Below the pieces are notes generated by a model. The model saw only the letters and a list, made by a program, of their open reading frames with translations, did no database searches and was not told the origin of the DNA. From Saprolegnia diclina VS20 (taxonomy: Eukaryota > Oomycota > Saprolegniomycetes > Saprolegniales > Saprolegniaceae): a DNA stretch of 64,000 bases. This document shows, in pieces, positions 1 to 10,785 of this stretch; position 1 is the first letter of the stretch; each line of letters opens with the position of its first letter. The DNA is taken from contig NW_008246075.1 in the NCBI RefSeq assembly GCF_000281045.1, forward strand, positions 576,970 through 640,969. The letters are read 5' to 3'. The translations under genes and the position numbers were made by a program.

Positions 1-2194
1 TGTAGTCATCCTGCTCGATGACATCAACTAGAACGGGCGCACGTAGGAGAACGAGTGCGCACCGCTCTATGTCAACTCGATTGGATGCTCGTGAACCGCT
101 TGCGCGGCACACGCTTCCCACAAGCCGCTCACTCAGCCCGTCACAGACAGTATGAATGTCCGAAGTTCGCAACTCGCACGAATCGTGCCCTTACACTTTG
201 ACATCCGAGCGCAAGTTGCTGGACGCAAAACGCGCTCTGGCCAAGCCCAAGCTCGACGTGGACATGTCCCATCACCATCTAACCCGTTCCCCGACCCCTT
301 CCACTGCTACGCGACCCTCTACACGCCTTTGTGACTCAATGAGTGTCGTTCCGTGGTGGCACAAGTCGTCGACAGGCAAACCCACCTCGAATTTTGTCTC
401 GTTCATCGACACGAAACCGCCGACAAATGACGTAGCTTCGCGCCTACCCACTTGGTCGACACCTACCACCACAGGTTCCAAGCCACGTTCTAACGAGGCG
501 AAAAAGGGCACCGGAAGCGTATGCAGGATATCAACATACTATGACTTGAAAAGTAGGGGGACGAAGGACACGACTGTTGGCCTATCAAAAGAAAAACAGC
601 TGTATTCCACGTGGCAGTCTCATACGCGATCTACCTACACTCTCGCAAAACCTACATTCTCAGTGCAGTTGCGATCTTGGCGCCTTGCGCTAATGGACAC
701 GACCAAGTCGTAGTTAGTTTTAAAAAGTGGAAAGTATAAACAAGGATTTCAATCGCTTAGATGACGCGTAACATGATGCCTAGGTCGCAAGAAACTTGAG
801 CGATGTTGCTGAAACCAAACACCGCTGTATACGCCCCCTGCGCGCGTACCGGCGCACTTCATGCGGAACGCCGAATACTTGTGTAGTATTCTCACACTGA
901 GGTTGCAAGGTCATGTTGTTTGCGCCTACTACTTGAACCTCATGTTCAAGGTGATTTTCGAGTTCAGTAAACGGTATGTTCCACCCACCGTTCTTCTCAC
1001 ATGTTCGGCATGAAGTCACCAAGGTGCGAAGTGATAGCTTGGACGGCTGGTACTGCTTCTCGTTTGCGCTGCGTTGCTAGCGCCGAGCCAACAGCGCATC
1101 CCCCTCCTCGCCCGAATCGTCGCAACGATACACGACATGGTATCTTCGCTGCGTTATCCTGTTATCTGGACAAGCTGCGTAGAGGCCGAGAGGACTCCTT
1201 AACTCCCCACGGGAAGTAGGAGCAGGCCTGTCTACTTCGAGTGGGAAGTTAACAGGTCGTGAGGCTGAGAAACCGGCGCAGCCCCTCGCTGCGGATGTTT
1301 CAGTTGTCCTCCGTGTTCATGGCGGGGCCAAAGACAGACGCGTTGGGACACACAGTTGTCTCTGGTAGCCTGATCGTGCTAGGCCGCTTAGTTTACACAC
1401 TGACGTTTCTCTGCTCGCGCCCGCGGTAATTGTGTCGGGGCTGCGCGCGCTACAGCAGTAGATTCTTCAGTCGATAGTGGTTCAATCGGTCCGTTGAGCC
1501 ATGCGCTGTGCGAACCACCTTGTTGGGCTCACTGCACTTGCTCTACTATGGTTCACTGCAGTGGGATGCTCGGATCCAGTGCATTTGGATAGCTCTCTTG
1601 ATGATTCAGCCCGCCAACAACAGGTTCGTCATGATGATCGCAGCCAGCGCGCAATGGCACTCATCCCAGAACCATCCGCTGCTGAATAGCGGCAGCTGGA
1701 CGAGCACTCAACACGCTCGTCTCCGTCCATTTCCTATCCCCTCTTGTCGTCTCCGCCACTTCATATGGGTGATCACGAGCTGCTGCGTCCAAGGTAGGCG
1801 ATACGAATCATGCATCAACCAGTTGGTGCGGCCTTGTTCCAGGCAAGAGCACTTGCATAGTCAGGCCATCGCATGTTTCTTTTGGCTCTCTTGTTGGTAT
1901 TCGTTGGTCGGACGGGAATGGACTGTATTGTTACGGCGCGCGCGGCGCCTCTGCGATGCGTTCACCGTCGCATGGACTGCTTCAACGAACCGCCGATAGC
2001 GCACGGGTGACGCCGTGTCCGCTCCCACCTGGATACTTGACCGCCTTTCCGCCATCGCGCCGTCGTGCTCCTCATCGTCGTCCTCCTACCGCCCACCAAG
2101 TTGCAAACACCGTTGCGCGAGTCGAGGTAGTCAAGGACACACGATATAAAACGCTTTTAACAAACTACCGAAATAAATACCCAATTCGATGGTC
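1..2194. other. Gene-poor left edge; no recognised gene
   Basis: No reading frame here shows a recognisable domain. Two ATG-initiated ORFs are visible: one of 185 codons (156-713, plus), low-complexity and Ser/Thr-rich, and one of 62 codons (1501-1689, plus) that opens with a signal-peptide-like stretch. Neither has spliced continuations I can defend. A short AT-rich stretch at about 2140-2180 lies just downstream of the first HSF gene and probably holds its polyadenylation region. Confidence 0.5.
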
Positions 2195-3010
2195 TTAGAG
2201 GATCGCCACGAACGGGTCAAAGGCAGAGATGAGGTCGAGGTCTTCGGGGGAAAATTCAAAAGACTCGTCGCCCTTTTTCGCGTCGAACGGAATCGGCTGC
2301 AACACCGACTCGACGTCGCACGGGCTCGGCAGCGTGTTGCTGTGCCACGAGTACATTTGCATGGCCGCAAACTCGAGCGCAACCTTGGTCTCAAAGTCCT
2401 CGGCCGGCGGAAGGTTCTGCGGCCGGCCGTACGACATCGGGACAAAGTCGGCGTCCCCCGGGCACGAAAAGTTGAAGGCCGGTGTCGATGCAGGCGCCGA
2501 GTGGCTGCGCGAGAGGGCTGGGGCCGACGTGGTCGCGGCCGGCGGCTCGGATGCCGACCGAGAGCGGACAAGGATCGGGATCGCAATCACATTGTCCACA
2601 CCGTTGCGCGGCGTTGTGGCCTTGGGGCGGTGCGTCTTGCGCTTGATGAGGAGCATCCGGTTCGGGTCGTCGCGGATAAAGTTGGGCTGGCAGTACACGG
2701 AGCTGTAGTCGTTTTCCTTGGCCTTGTGGAGCTTGCGGAAGCCAAAGTAGTTGAGCTGGCGCTGGAAGCTCGCAAACTTGTTGTGGCGAAAGTACGTGGG
2801 CAAAATGTGGCTCTCCATTGCGTCGTAGTCGTAGACGACAAAGGCCTTGCCGTCATGGCACCACGAGATCGTGCTCGGGCGCTCCTTGGTAAGGATCTCG
2901 TAGAGCGTGGCGAGGAAGGGCGCGACGGCCGAGCTCAGCATCGCGTCCGTGCGAGGCGAGTAGCCCGCACCGAGGTGGTAGTGTTGCGACTGGTACATGT
3001 GGCTGTTCAT
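2195..3010 (-). CDS. HSF-type DNA-binding protein, copy 1
   Basis: A 271-residue protein with one heat-shock-factor DNA-binding domain at about residues 28-128. The winged-helix signature is clear: VAPFLATLYEIL opens helix 1, and ASFQRQLNYFGFRK is the recognition helix, matching the usual SFVRQLNxYGFRK. HSFs bind nGAAn heat-shock elements as transcription factors in the nucleus. No heptad-repeat HR-A/B trimerisation region follows the domain. The rest is Ser/Pro-rich, with short motifs shared with the two neighbouring copies (an SxS-type block, an ALEFAAMQM block, and a PIPFD...EDLDL tail). I chose the ATG at 3010; the frame is open further upstream but with no ATG. Intronless. Target genes cannot be told from sequence. 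Confidence 0.9.
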   Translation of the reverse strand: MNSHMYQSQHYHLGAGYSPRTDAMLSSAVAPFLATLYEILTKERPSTISWCHDGKAFVVYDYDAMESHILPTYFRHNKFASFQRQLNYFGFRKLHKAKENDYSSVYCQPNFIRDDPNRMLLIKRKTHRPKATTPRNGVDNVIAIPILVRSRSASEPPAATTSAPALSRSHSAPASTPAFNFSCPGDADFVPMSYGRPQNLPPAEDFETKVALEFAAMQMYSWHSNTLPSPCDVESVLQPIPFDAKKGDESFEFSPEDLDLISAFDPFVAIL

Positions 3011-5534
3011 AGTGTGTGGCTCTTTGTGGTACGAGGCAAATTGCAATCTGAGCTAAGATGCGCCAAGCGTGGCAATAATTTGGTCCGACAGTCGTACTAC
3101 GACCACCTGTGAGAACTTCGACTTCGAGCAGGAGATAGCCAGATACACATGTGGTAGCTGTGCGCTTCGCCATGGACTGTCTGTCATTGATGGCACACGG
3201 CCGTGACGCGCCTTCAGTATTCGCACCCATAGTACCTCTAGTAAAGACAAGATGGTCGAATTGGACCAATTATTGGTCGCCTCGGCTTCAACAAACTTGG
3301 CGTCTGTTCCGTACGAGTAGTCCTGTATGGACTGGTGCATTTTGGTCGAGTTACACGGTGGCTGATGCCCGAGCCGTCGCTTTAAACCGGCTCACGACGG
3401 CGGTAAAGGAGGTGGTGGCGACGATCGGCACCGAAGGTCTGTCTCCCCACCCTCGCCGACTTGAAACGCCATTTTTGTTTACATGGAAAGCGTCGACAAG
3501 CACATTGGTGTGCACGTTGGCGATGTGTAGGTATAGAATATCATGTACATTTCATAAGTATGGGATTTTCACCGAGATGCACTTCCCTTTTCTGGCCACA
3601 GTCGTCGTTTGACGGTATTGAGAACAAAAGACAACGTGCTTTGCGAATATCAACTTACCACACGAGCGAATCAGCGCCACGGCGAACCTACTTGGTTCGA
3701 GATAACGACGTCGACGTCGCGGTAGGCACCAAGTGCGAGTCGGTCAAGTTGCGGTGACGCAAGTAGTTTCGCCGGATTGTGCGTTCTGCTTTGCGCATGA
3801 TGCGAGCAAAAGAAGCCGAAGCCCCGTGCTGGATGACGAAAGCACATTATGGCGCAGATCGGCAGTAGTACACTCGGCTCTGACGTACGATTGATTGCCA
3901 TTTTGGTGTCGGGATCTTGGCGTTCGCGCATTCTTTGCACAAAGCACACCCACAAAGACCACGGTGAAGAATCCTGTGAAAAATACAATCACACATCTTG
4001 TCACTCTGATATGCTGGCTAGGGCCAGGGTTGCGAGGCAAAGGGCAGACCGCGATGACGCAAGGGACGAGGAAGCGATGACCTGCATGCTAGTGCATAAC
4101 CGGGCGCCGGGTTCTCCACCTGCAATGATGTACACCACATATCCAAGCGCAAGGATGCCGTCTACTCCAGGGCTCGTACCACCGCGCGCCAACAGTGGGA
4201 TTCCGCGTCGCGTCCGTGCAGTGTCTCTGTGCGATCCAGCGTCAGATGTGCTGCATCAACAAACAGTACTTTTGGACCGCCCAGCACCGCACATTGCTTT
4301 CGAGACGGAGCACCACAATGGATAAGGTTGAGAGAGGAGGTCCTTCGTTTCACCACGCGCGAATGTGCATGGCCATCCAATCGTACGACGACCATGTTGT
4401 GACAATGAGGACAAGCAAGTACCAGCACAAGACGCGCGGCCTCTGGCCATTACGCAGCGTCGGCGCGTCACCAGTCACGTGGGTGGTAGTGTCAACTCGA
4501 CATGAAGTGCCCACAGTTTGCTCCGCGGTCCACACCGCGTTGTTGCTTCCTCGGCGTTGGCGCCAAATGATAGTTGGAGCTCAACGATTGCTGTATGCCG
4601 CGTCTTTGCCTTCTCCAGCAGGCTTCCGTGTTTGGTAATGACCCGCTCTTCCGTCAACGGCAAGTGGACGTGGTCATACATGCGAGAAGAAGGACCGTCT
4701 CCATGGCGAGTGTCCCGTCCGTGCGTCGTGGCACGAGTAAGTGTACATCCATCATTCGCGCGCCCAGGCGATAGCAACGCAGACTCGTCATCGATCAGTT
4801 TGTTGCACTGCGTTGCCATTATGCGTCGCTGCAAACGAACTGACTGCATGGTGCGCCTTCGAGCCCGCCACTCGACTGTCGAGCCTCCTTTGCTCCTTTG
4901 GCATGTGGATGCTCTTGCTGTGCGAGCCATTGCGTTCTGCGATCGGCCACTTTCTCATACCAACCGTTGGAACACGGATGGACAAAACCGAGAGGTGAGC
5001 GCATCGTTTGCTCTAGTGAAAGACAGCAGCAGATACGAGTCGATCGACTTCTAAGCGGGCATCGCGCAGCTGGGAGCGAGGAAAGCAGTCGAAGGCTGGG
5101 TTCTGAGCGGGAAAAAGGCTGCTGTATTACACGCCATGGTATTCCTGCGCCTCCTTCTTGCTGCGCGACGAAAAGACAAAGCCGAGGCTGTCGTCGAGCG
5201 TGGCCAAGTGCATGCGCAACTATTCCGAGATGACTCGCGTCCACGCTTAGAGTGTACTGTGTCTGCTGTGCATACGCCGACTCGGTTCAGACCCGCAGTT
5301 CGACAGGCACGTCCGCAGCAGCGTAACCAAATCAGATTCGATTTTACATGCGAGTGGCCGCTAGCGTATCAACTTGAACCTTGTCAGCCCTTGTCGGCAC
5401 AGACGTGGGCCGGGGGGTGACTGGTCGCGGGCGCCGATGCGAAGAAGAGCCACAAGCGTCGATAGACACGCGTTTACATTGAATAGTAGTAGTAGTAAAA
5501 TCCTAGTTGTATAGATACAGGACCGCTGCGGCGA
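3011..5534. other. Intergenic region between HSF copies 1 and 2
   Basis: About 2.5 kb upstream of the first HSF gene and downstream of the second. ORFs of up to about 180 codons exist in several frames but none has a domain, consistent GC-rich third positions or a splice pattern like the true genes nearby. I see no decayed HSF domain. Confidence 0.5.
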
Positions 5535-6506
5535 CTAGGAGCAGAGCGGTGCGTCGCAGAGCATCTGGAGCTCCTCGGACGAGAAATCAATGCTGTCGTT
5601 GCCGCTCGTGCACTGAAACGGAATGGGCTGGATGTCGCCCCCCGCCTCACTCATCGTTGTCGGCACCTCGAGGCGGACATCTGCCCACGACGCCATCTTC
5701 ATGCTTGACATCTCCATCGCCATGCGCGTGTCAACGCCCACGGATGAGTGCATCGGCGTCGAGTGCGGATGCTGCTGATGGTGGTACGACTGCTGGTGGT
5801 GGTGTTGCGGGGTGTACTGGGGCGGGTACATATCAAGCGTCGGTCGCAGGTCGTAGCTGTTGTGGTCGTGGACGCTCAGGAACGGGCTGCTCTCGAGCGA
5901 AAGCGGGTCAAAGTCCAGGTGTGGGCGGTTGTCATACCCCGCCGTGTCGAACGGCGTCGGGTTGCTCGAGCTTCGAGAGAGCGACGGCGCATAGTTCATG
6001 TGGTAGAGCATCGGGTCGGACATGCTCTTGCTGCGCGTGAATGCCGGCATGTCCGGGTTGTAAAAGCTAAAGTCGCTCGACGACGACGACGACGGCGTCG
6101 ACGCACTCGAAGGCCGGCGCCCAGATGCAGATGGCGTCGATCCGGCCGTCGGTGTCTTGAGTCGCTGCGTCTTGCGCTTGATCTGGAGCATGCGCGACGG
6201 GTCGCTCTTGATGAAGAACGGCTGCGAGTACGTACTGCTCGTGTCGTTCTCCTTGGCCTTGTGGAGTTTGCGGAAGCCAAAGTAGTTGAGCTGGCGCTGA
6301 AAGCTCGCAAACTTGTTGTGGCGAAAGTACGTTGGCAAAATATCGCGCTCCATTGCATCGTAGTCGTGGACAATGAACGACTTGCCATCATCGCACCAGC
6401 CAACGATGCTCGCGTCCTCTTTTGAGAGGATCTCGTAGAGCGACGCAAGGAAGGGCGCGACGACCGTTGTGAAGGACGCCGACGTCGGCTTGGTCTCAGA
6501 CGCCAT
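5535..6506 (-). CDS. HSF-type DNA-binding protein, copy 2
   Basis: A protein of 323 residues from the ATG at 6506; an in-frame ATG at 6557 would add 17 residues. The HSF DNA-binding domain sits at about residues 15-115 (VAPFLASLYEILSKED at its start, ASFQRQLNYFGFRK as recognition helix). It is followed by a Ser-rich linker, the motif RSKSMSDPMLYHMN, a His/Gln-rich tract and a tail with DIQPIPF and SSEELQMLCDAPL. These last motifs recur in copies 1 and 3. No coiled-coil oligomerisation domain is visible. I prefer the inner ATG because it gives a short N-terminus like copy 3. Expected role: sequence-specific transcription factor. Whether it responds to heat is not shown. Confidence 0.9.
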   Translation of the reverse strand: MASETKPTSASFTTVVAPFLASLYEILSKEDASIVGWCDDGKSFIVHDYDAMERDILPTYFRHNKFASFQRQLNYFGFRKLHKAKENDTSSTYSQPFFIKSDPSRMLQIKRKTQRLKTPTAGSTPSASGRRPSSASTPSSSSSSDFSFYNPDMPAFTRSKSMSDPMLYHMNYAPSLSRSSSNPTPFDTAGYDNRPHLDFDPLSLESSPFLSVHDHNSYDLRPTLDMYPPQYTPQHHHQQSYHHQQHPHSTPMHSSVGVDTRMAMEMSSMKMASWADVRLEVPTTMSEAGGDIQPIPFQCTSGNDSIDFSSEELQMLCDAPLCS

Positions 6507-7623
6507 TTTGCCACAGAAGAGAAATTGGACTATGCCAGATATGCCTGTAGGAGACATCGTACAGCTGGATCAAGGGATTGATCCCGCGGGACGCCTTTGC
6601 CGAGATGTAACTCGGCGCGTCCTCCGAGTGTAACGCAGCTGGACGTGCCGGTAAGCCGAGACGTCACCGCTGCGCGACGAGGAGCGGGCTTCAGATCCAG
6701 CGCGTCGATGCGTCGTGTACTAGGATCCTACCCAGTGCAATCCACGCGCACATTGCTCTTTGCAAGTACGGAGTCACGGGAAGTTGCCCTTGCCCTGTCT
6801 TTGCCAGTGGCTTGAGCACCAACCACGATCGCTCCCAAACCTGCGCTCGTACATGTACCTAGTACTGGGACTGGTATGCAGAGGTCGACTGAACGCAAGC
6901 CGCGACGGTCCATGAAGCGCATACGACGACGACATGTCTGTCGCCATGCAAGCCTTTCGCAGCCAAGGTCGCAACATTGCGGCAAGCATCTTCCGACGAC
7001 GTGCTTAGACACGCGGGCGACGGTATGGACGGACCGCATCAAGAAAATCAGTACTGAGAGGCGATGAGAGGTGGTGATGGTCCAATGATACAGACAGCGC
7101 GCTGGCTCGTCGTCATGTCATCCGACTAGGTCGCGACGCCCCTACCAACCTACTACCACCACCGCGGTGGATCCTCTCTGTAGACATGGAAGAAGAAGAG
7201 AGACGATGGCTACGGCCAGAGTAGCTCTGCGCGTGTTACAGCGCTCGCTTGCTACTCGTGCTCGCGCTTGATGGCGCTGTGGTAGTACCGTGTATGGTAA
7301 GTAGCAGTCGTGCGCGATGACGGCGCGTCGGCACGGAAAGGCCACCAGGTCCGGCGCTACTAATCGCGAGATCGCGTGTACAAGTAGCCGCACCAGATGG
7401 GTCCGCGGAAACTTCAGTCGCCCGCCTCCCTCTTGACGTACTGCGATGATGCCATCGTCGCCGAGCATGGCTGCTTGTCGCTTCCTCTTTCGGATGGACT
7501 GCATGAAGTGCAAACGACGTGGTGGAGAATGCGCATTCCAAGCGTGATAAGGTTATTAATATTAAATGACTCGCTAACAACGAAAACTATGGCACAGCAG
7601 ACAGAGACGACGACGACGCGGAT
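6507..7623. other. Intergenic region between HSF copies 2 and 3
   Basis: About 1.1 kb upstream of HSF copy 2. No gene, RNA or repeat recognised. It should contain the copy 2 promoter and the 3' region of copy 3; an AT-rich stretch near 7550-7580 lies just past the copy 3 stop codon. Confidence 0.5.
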
Positions 7624-8565
7624 TTACAGATAGCACTCGAGCGGGTCGTCGCAGAGCAGCTGGAGGTCCTCAGTCGTAAAGAGCTTGGCGTCGTCGGTCG
7701 TTGCATCGTCGAACGGAATCGGGTCTTCGACCACGGGGCTCGTAAAGAAGTCGTGGTTCCACACCTGCATGGTCGCAAACTCGAGCGCCATTGACGTCTC
7801 GACCTGCATGTCGGGGTTGGCGACCGGCGTCGCGAGCGCCGCGCTGGGCATCTGGTAGAGAAGCGCCGGGTCCGAGAGCGCGTGCGGCCGGCCGTAGTTG
7901 CCGTTGTCCACGGGCAAGAACGGGTTGACGTTCATAAAGGGCGACTCGTACATGTTGGCGTAGCCGTGCGTCGGTGTCGAGCTCTGGTTGTTGTTTTGCG
8001 GCAGGTAGATCATCGGGTCCGAGACGCTCTTGGCGCGCGTGTACGCGTGGTGCTCCATGTCCATGCCAGTATGGCTGTACTGACCCGGGTAGAAGGCAAA
8101 GTCGTCGATCGCCATTGGCGACCGCTGCGCGCCGTTGCGCGGCGTCGACCCGTTGCGCGGCGTCGAGCCCTTCAGACGGTGCGTCTTGCGCTTGATGAGG
8201 AGCATGCGCGACGGGTCGTTCTTGACAAAGCACGGCTGGCAGTAGATACTGCTCGTGTCGTTCTCGCGCGCCTTGTGGAGCTTGCGGAAGCCAAAGTAGT
8301 TGAGCTGGCGCTGGAAGCTTGCGTACTTGTTGTGGCGAAAGTACGTGGGCAAAATATCGCGCTCCATTGCGTCGTTGTCATGGACTACGAACGACTTGCC
8401 ATCGTCGCACCATGAGACGATCTTGGCGTCTTCTTTCGAGAGGATCTCGTAGAGCGACGCGAGGAAGGGCGCGACCGCCGAGTTGATAGCCTTGGGCGAC
8501 GACGATGGCATTTGCTTTTGCGGCGAGTAGGTTGTCGGCGACGCGGTCGTGGTCTCGGGCAGCAT
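7624..8565 (-). CDS. HSF-type DNA-binding protein, copy 3
   Basis: A 313-residue protein. The HSF DNA-binding domain lies at about residues 29-130 (VAPFLASLYEILSKED, recognition helix ASFQRQLNYFGFRK), followed by a duplicated TPRNGSTPRNG linker, the motif RAKSVSDPMIYLPQ, an ALEFATMQVW block and an acidic tail with PIPFDD and TEDLQLLCDDPL. It shares its order of motifs with copies 1 and 2, so the three are local duplicates. The ATG at 8565 is the first in frame. No HR-A/B coiled coil is seen. Intronless like its siblings. Confidence 0.9.
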   Translation of the reverse strand: MLPETTTASPTTYSPQKQMPSSSPKAINSAVAPFLASLYEILSKEDAKIVSWCDDGKSFVVHDNDAMERDILPTYFRHNKYASFQRQLNYFGFRKLHKARENDTSSIYCQPCFVKNDPSRMLLIKRKTHRLKGSTPRNGSTPRNGAQRSPMAIDDFAFYPGQYSHTGMDMEHHAYTRAKSVSDPMIYLPQNNNQSSTPTHGYANMYESPFMNVNPFLPVDNGNYGRPHALSDPALLYQMPSAALATPVANPDMQVETSMALEFATMQVWNHDFFTSPVVEDPIPFDDATTDDAKLFTTEDLQLLCDDPLECYL

Positions 8566-10785
8566 CGTCGAGGGATCAAGTGATGCCAAAGTAGAAAGTT
8601 GGGAAATGAACTGGATGATGGCGTGGTGGGATTGCTAGATATATTTGCGAAACTTCTGGCCTCATCCGCTGGCGTGGATGGTGTTGCCCCATAGTAATTT
8701 CACTGTACACGAGCAAGCCCGCGGCAAGGAAGCGACAGCTCCGAGTACCCGACCACCGATTACTCACGCCCAGCTGTCGCAGCCACAGCGCCTGTCGAAA
8801 CGGCGTTAAAGAGACGGCACGAATGCTCATTGGTGGATCGCGTCGCGTTTATACTGGACGACGCGTTAAACGCGCTGATCCGCGGCATCTCAGCTCGCAG
8901 CGCACCATTCCCGGCCTCGTCCGCGCGCTGTAATGCAAAAGATACTATGGGCGATTGATGCCCCTACGGTACCCGGACTTGGCAGCACGTCTTTGGCGCA
9001 TCTCGGAGGCCGCGACGAGTGGTGCAAGGTTACCCAAAACCAGATCGGGATGCGCTGCTCGCAATGCAAGTGCGATGATTGGTGTCGCCCGTCTCGCGAG
9101 ACAGGAGCGCTGCCTCCTCTTCCTGCCCACACGCGACAACTTCAAGGCGCAGTGTGGTCAAGCCCAGGTCGTCACCGATGTGACGCATGCTCCATCTGTT
9201 TTCTGTCCAAAAGCGTGGCTTGCACATGCAGACACCAAAACAACTCTGTGTTTGTATACTGCAGTGGCTTCCGCGACGCCTGCTGGTACACGATGAGGCC
9301 ACCGTGTGCTGGACACGCTGATCGTGGCCATCATATCGCCCTCCTTGCAGTGACAGAGTCTCGGCATAGCAGCCAACTCAGTGCGGCGGCGAGTTGAAGC
9401 ATTGGCGACGGCAACTCTACGAGACGTCTCCGACCCACGCACCGTACGAGCGGCGAAATTTGTGGCCGAAATTTGGCGCCTGCCAAGGTGCCTGTCGAGT
9501 GTAGCAAGATGGGCCAAGATGGGCGATCTGGGAGGCTTTTCTGAAGTTTGGATGGTGTCAGGGTGCCAAACTGACCATGCCGCACGGACGATCGGCACCG
9601 AAATGGCACGGCGATAAGTCAAGAGATAGCCTTGGTGGCAAGCTGCATAGAAAAGCGGAAATGCGATGCCCGCCTCATCCCTGTCGTGATTGGGATTCGC
9701 AATACTAGTACCAGTACGAGTCTTTCATTCGTCCTTGGCCGTTGGCGTCCTTGTTGGCGGGAAAGGAAACGCGCCAATTATCCTCCCACAACCACCGCGC
9801 AGTGCGAGCTCCTCCAAGCGCAGTGATGCGACGTAACGGGTCGTTTGCTCCCACACTACGCACTAGTCGTCTGCACCAAGAGCGTGCTTGGCGTCATCCA
9901 ACGCGCGCGCGATGGAGTAATATGAATCTGCGAACCGTGCCAAAGGACAGCGCGCAAGCATCATCGAGACGGACCCATTGCTCGCACAACGGCAACCGGC
10001 CCCAGGATGCAGCGCACCACCGAGATAGGATGCTGATGATGCACTCACAACAGAGCGCTGGATGTTGTCGTGATGCGATCATCGAGTTCACATTGGCCAT
10101 GCACGTACTTGCAAGCAGTTGGTTTGACGGACCGATCGGTGGAACAAAACCACGACTGGCCCAATCTCGCCCGACGCCGTCGTTTCATGGAAGCACGCGG
10201 TCGTCGTTGCCAGGAATGCCAGTGGCAGCGCGGAACCAAGCAGTGCGAGACCGATCCTGGCGACTTGCCAAGACGCCTTGCCATCGAACGTCGCCAAGTC
10301 ACATGATAGAGACGTTGGCGCGCAAAATTGCTCGAAATTTCGACTTTTTCACTCGTTGCCAGCATAAGTCTAGTACTCGTTGCTTCGCGTCAGACGGCAA
10401 TTCAGCGGCCGCGTGTCAAGTCGATTTCTGAGCTACTTCCGCGGCCTTGTCGATCAATCTCCTCTCGTCGACGCGTCGACAGTCGTTGCTATCGTCGGTT
10501 TCCCTAGTCGATATTCTAGTCGATCGTATTAGTCGATGTCGCGTAGTTGGTTGTAGTCGATCTTTGTAGTCGTTTAGTGGGTAGCAAACTATCCGGATAA
10601 TTGAACCGCGCGATCTTCGTCCGGATACGAATCGAAAACGGTTGCGGCTGCGGCTGTGAACGGACGTGGCGAGTTTTATTCGGCGAAGTATACAAATACC
10701 AAGTGAGCAAATCGAGTTTGGATTAAATTGCACTGGCTACGGCCGCGATCTTTGTCGGCCATTGCCAGATCTTGCGAGTGACCTC
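8566..10785. other. Intergenic region upstream of DAW1
   Basis: About 2.2 kb between HSF copy 3 and the divergently oriented DAW1. No coding region recognised in either strand despite ORFs of up to about 230 codons. The only structured element I see is a cluster of TAGTCGAT octamers at 10505-10574, listed separately. Confidence 0.5.
10505..10574. repeat. Phased TAGTCGAT octamer cluster
   Basis: TAGTCGAT occurs at 10505, 10517, 10530 and 10554, and a one-mismatch copy (TAGTCGTT) at 10567. Start-to-start spacing is 12, 13, 24 and 13 bases. The cluster lies 210-280 bases upstream of the DAW1 start codon. It could be a transcription-factor site array or a degenerate minisatellite; the sequence alone does not decide. 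Confidence 0.5.

Noticed and set aside
156-713. 185-codon ORF near the left edge
   Set aside because: Low-complexity Ser/Thr/Pro-rich reading without domain, without splice pattern, and with weaker third-position bias than true genes here; not enough to call a gene.
2189-3112. 307-codon plus-strand frame over the first HSF gene
   Set aside because: Antisense shadow; the minus strand has an unmistakable HSF domain.
2195-8565. Idea that the HSF trio are remnants of a mobile element carrying a DNA-binding gene
   Set aside because: All three frames are intact with conserved motifs and no terminal repeats or transposase are nearby; ordinary tandem duplication suffices.
8590-10430. ORFs of 150-230 codons upstream of DAW1
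   Set aside because: They overlap in several frames, none has a domain or a believable start context, and composition is not that of coding sequence in this window.
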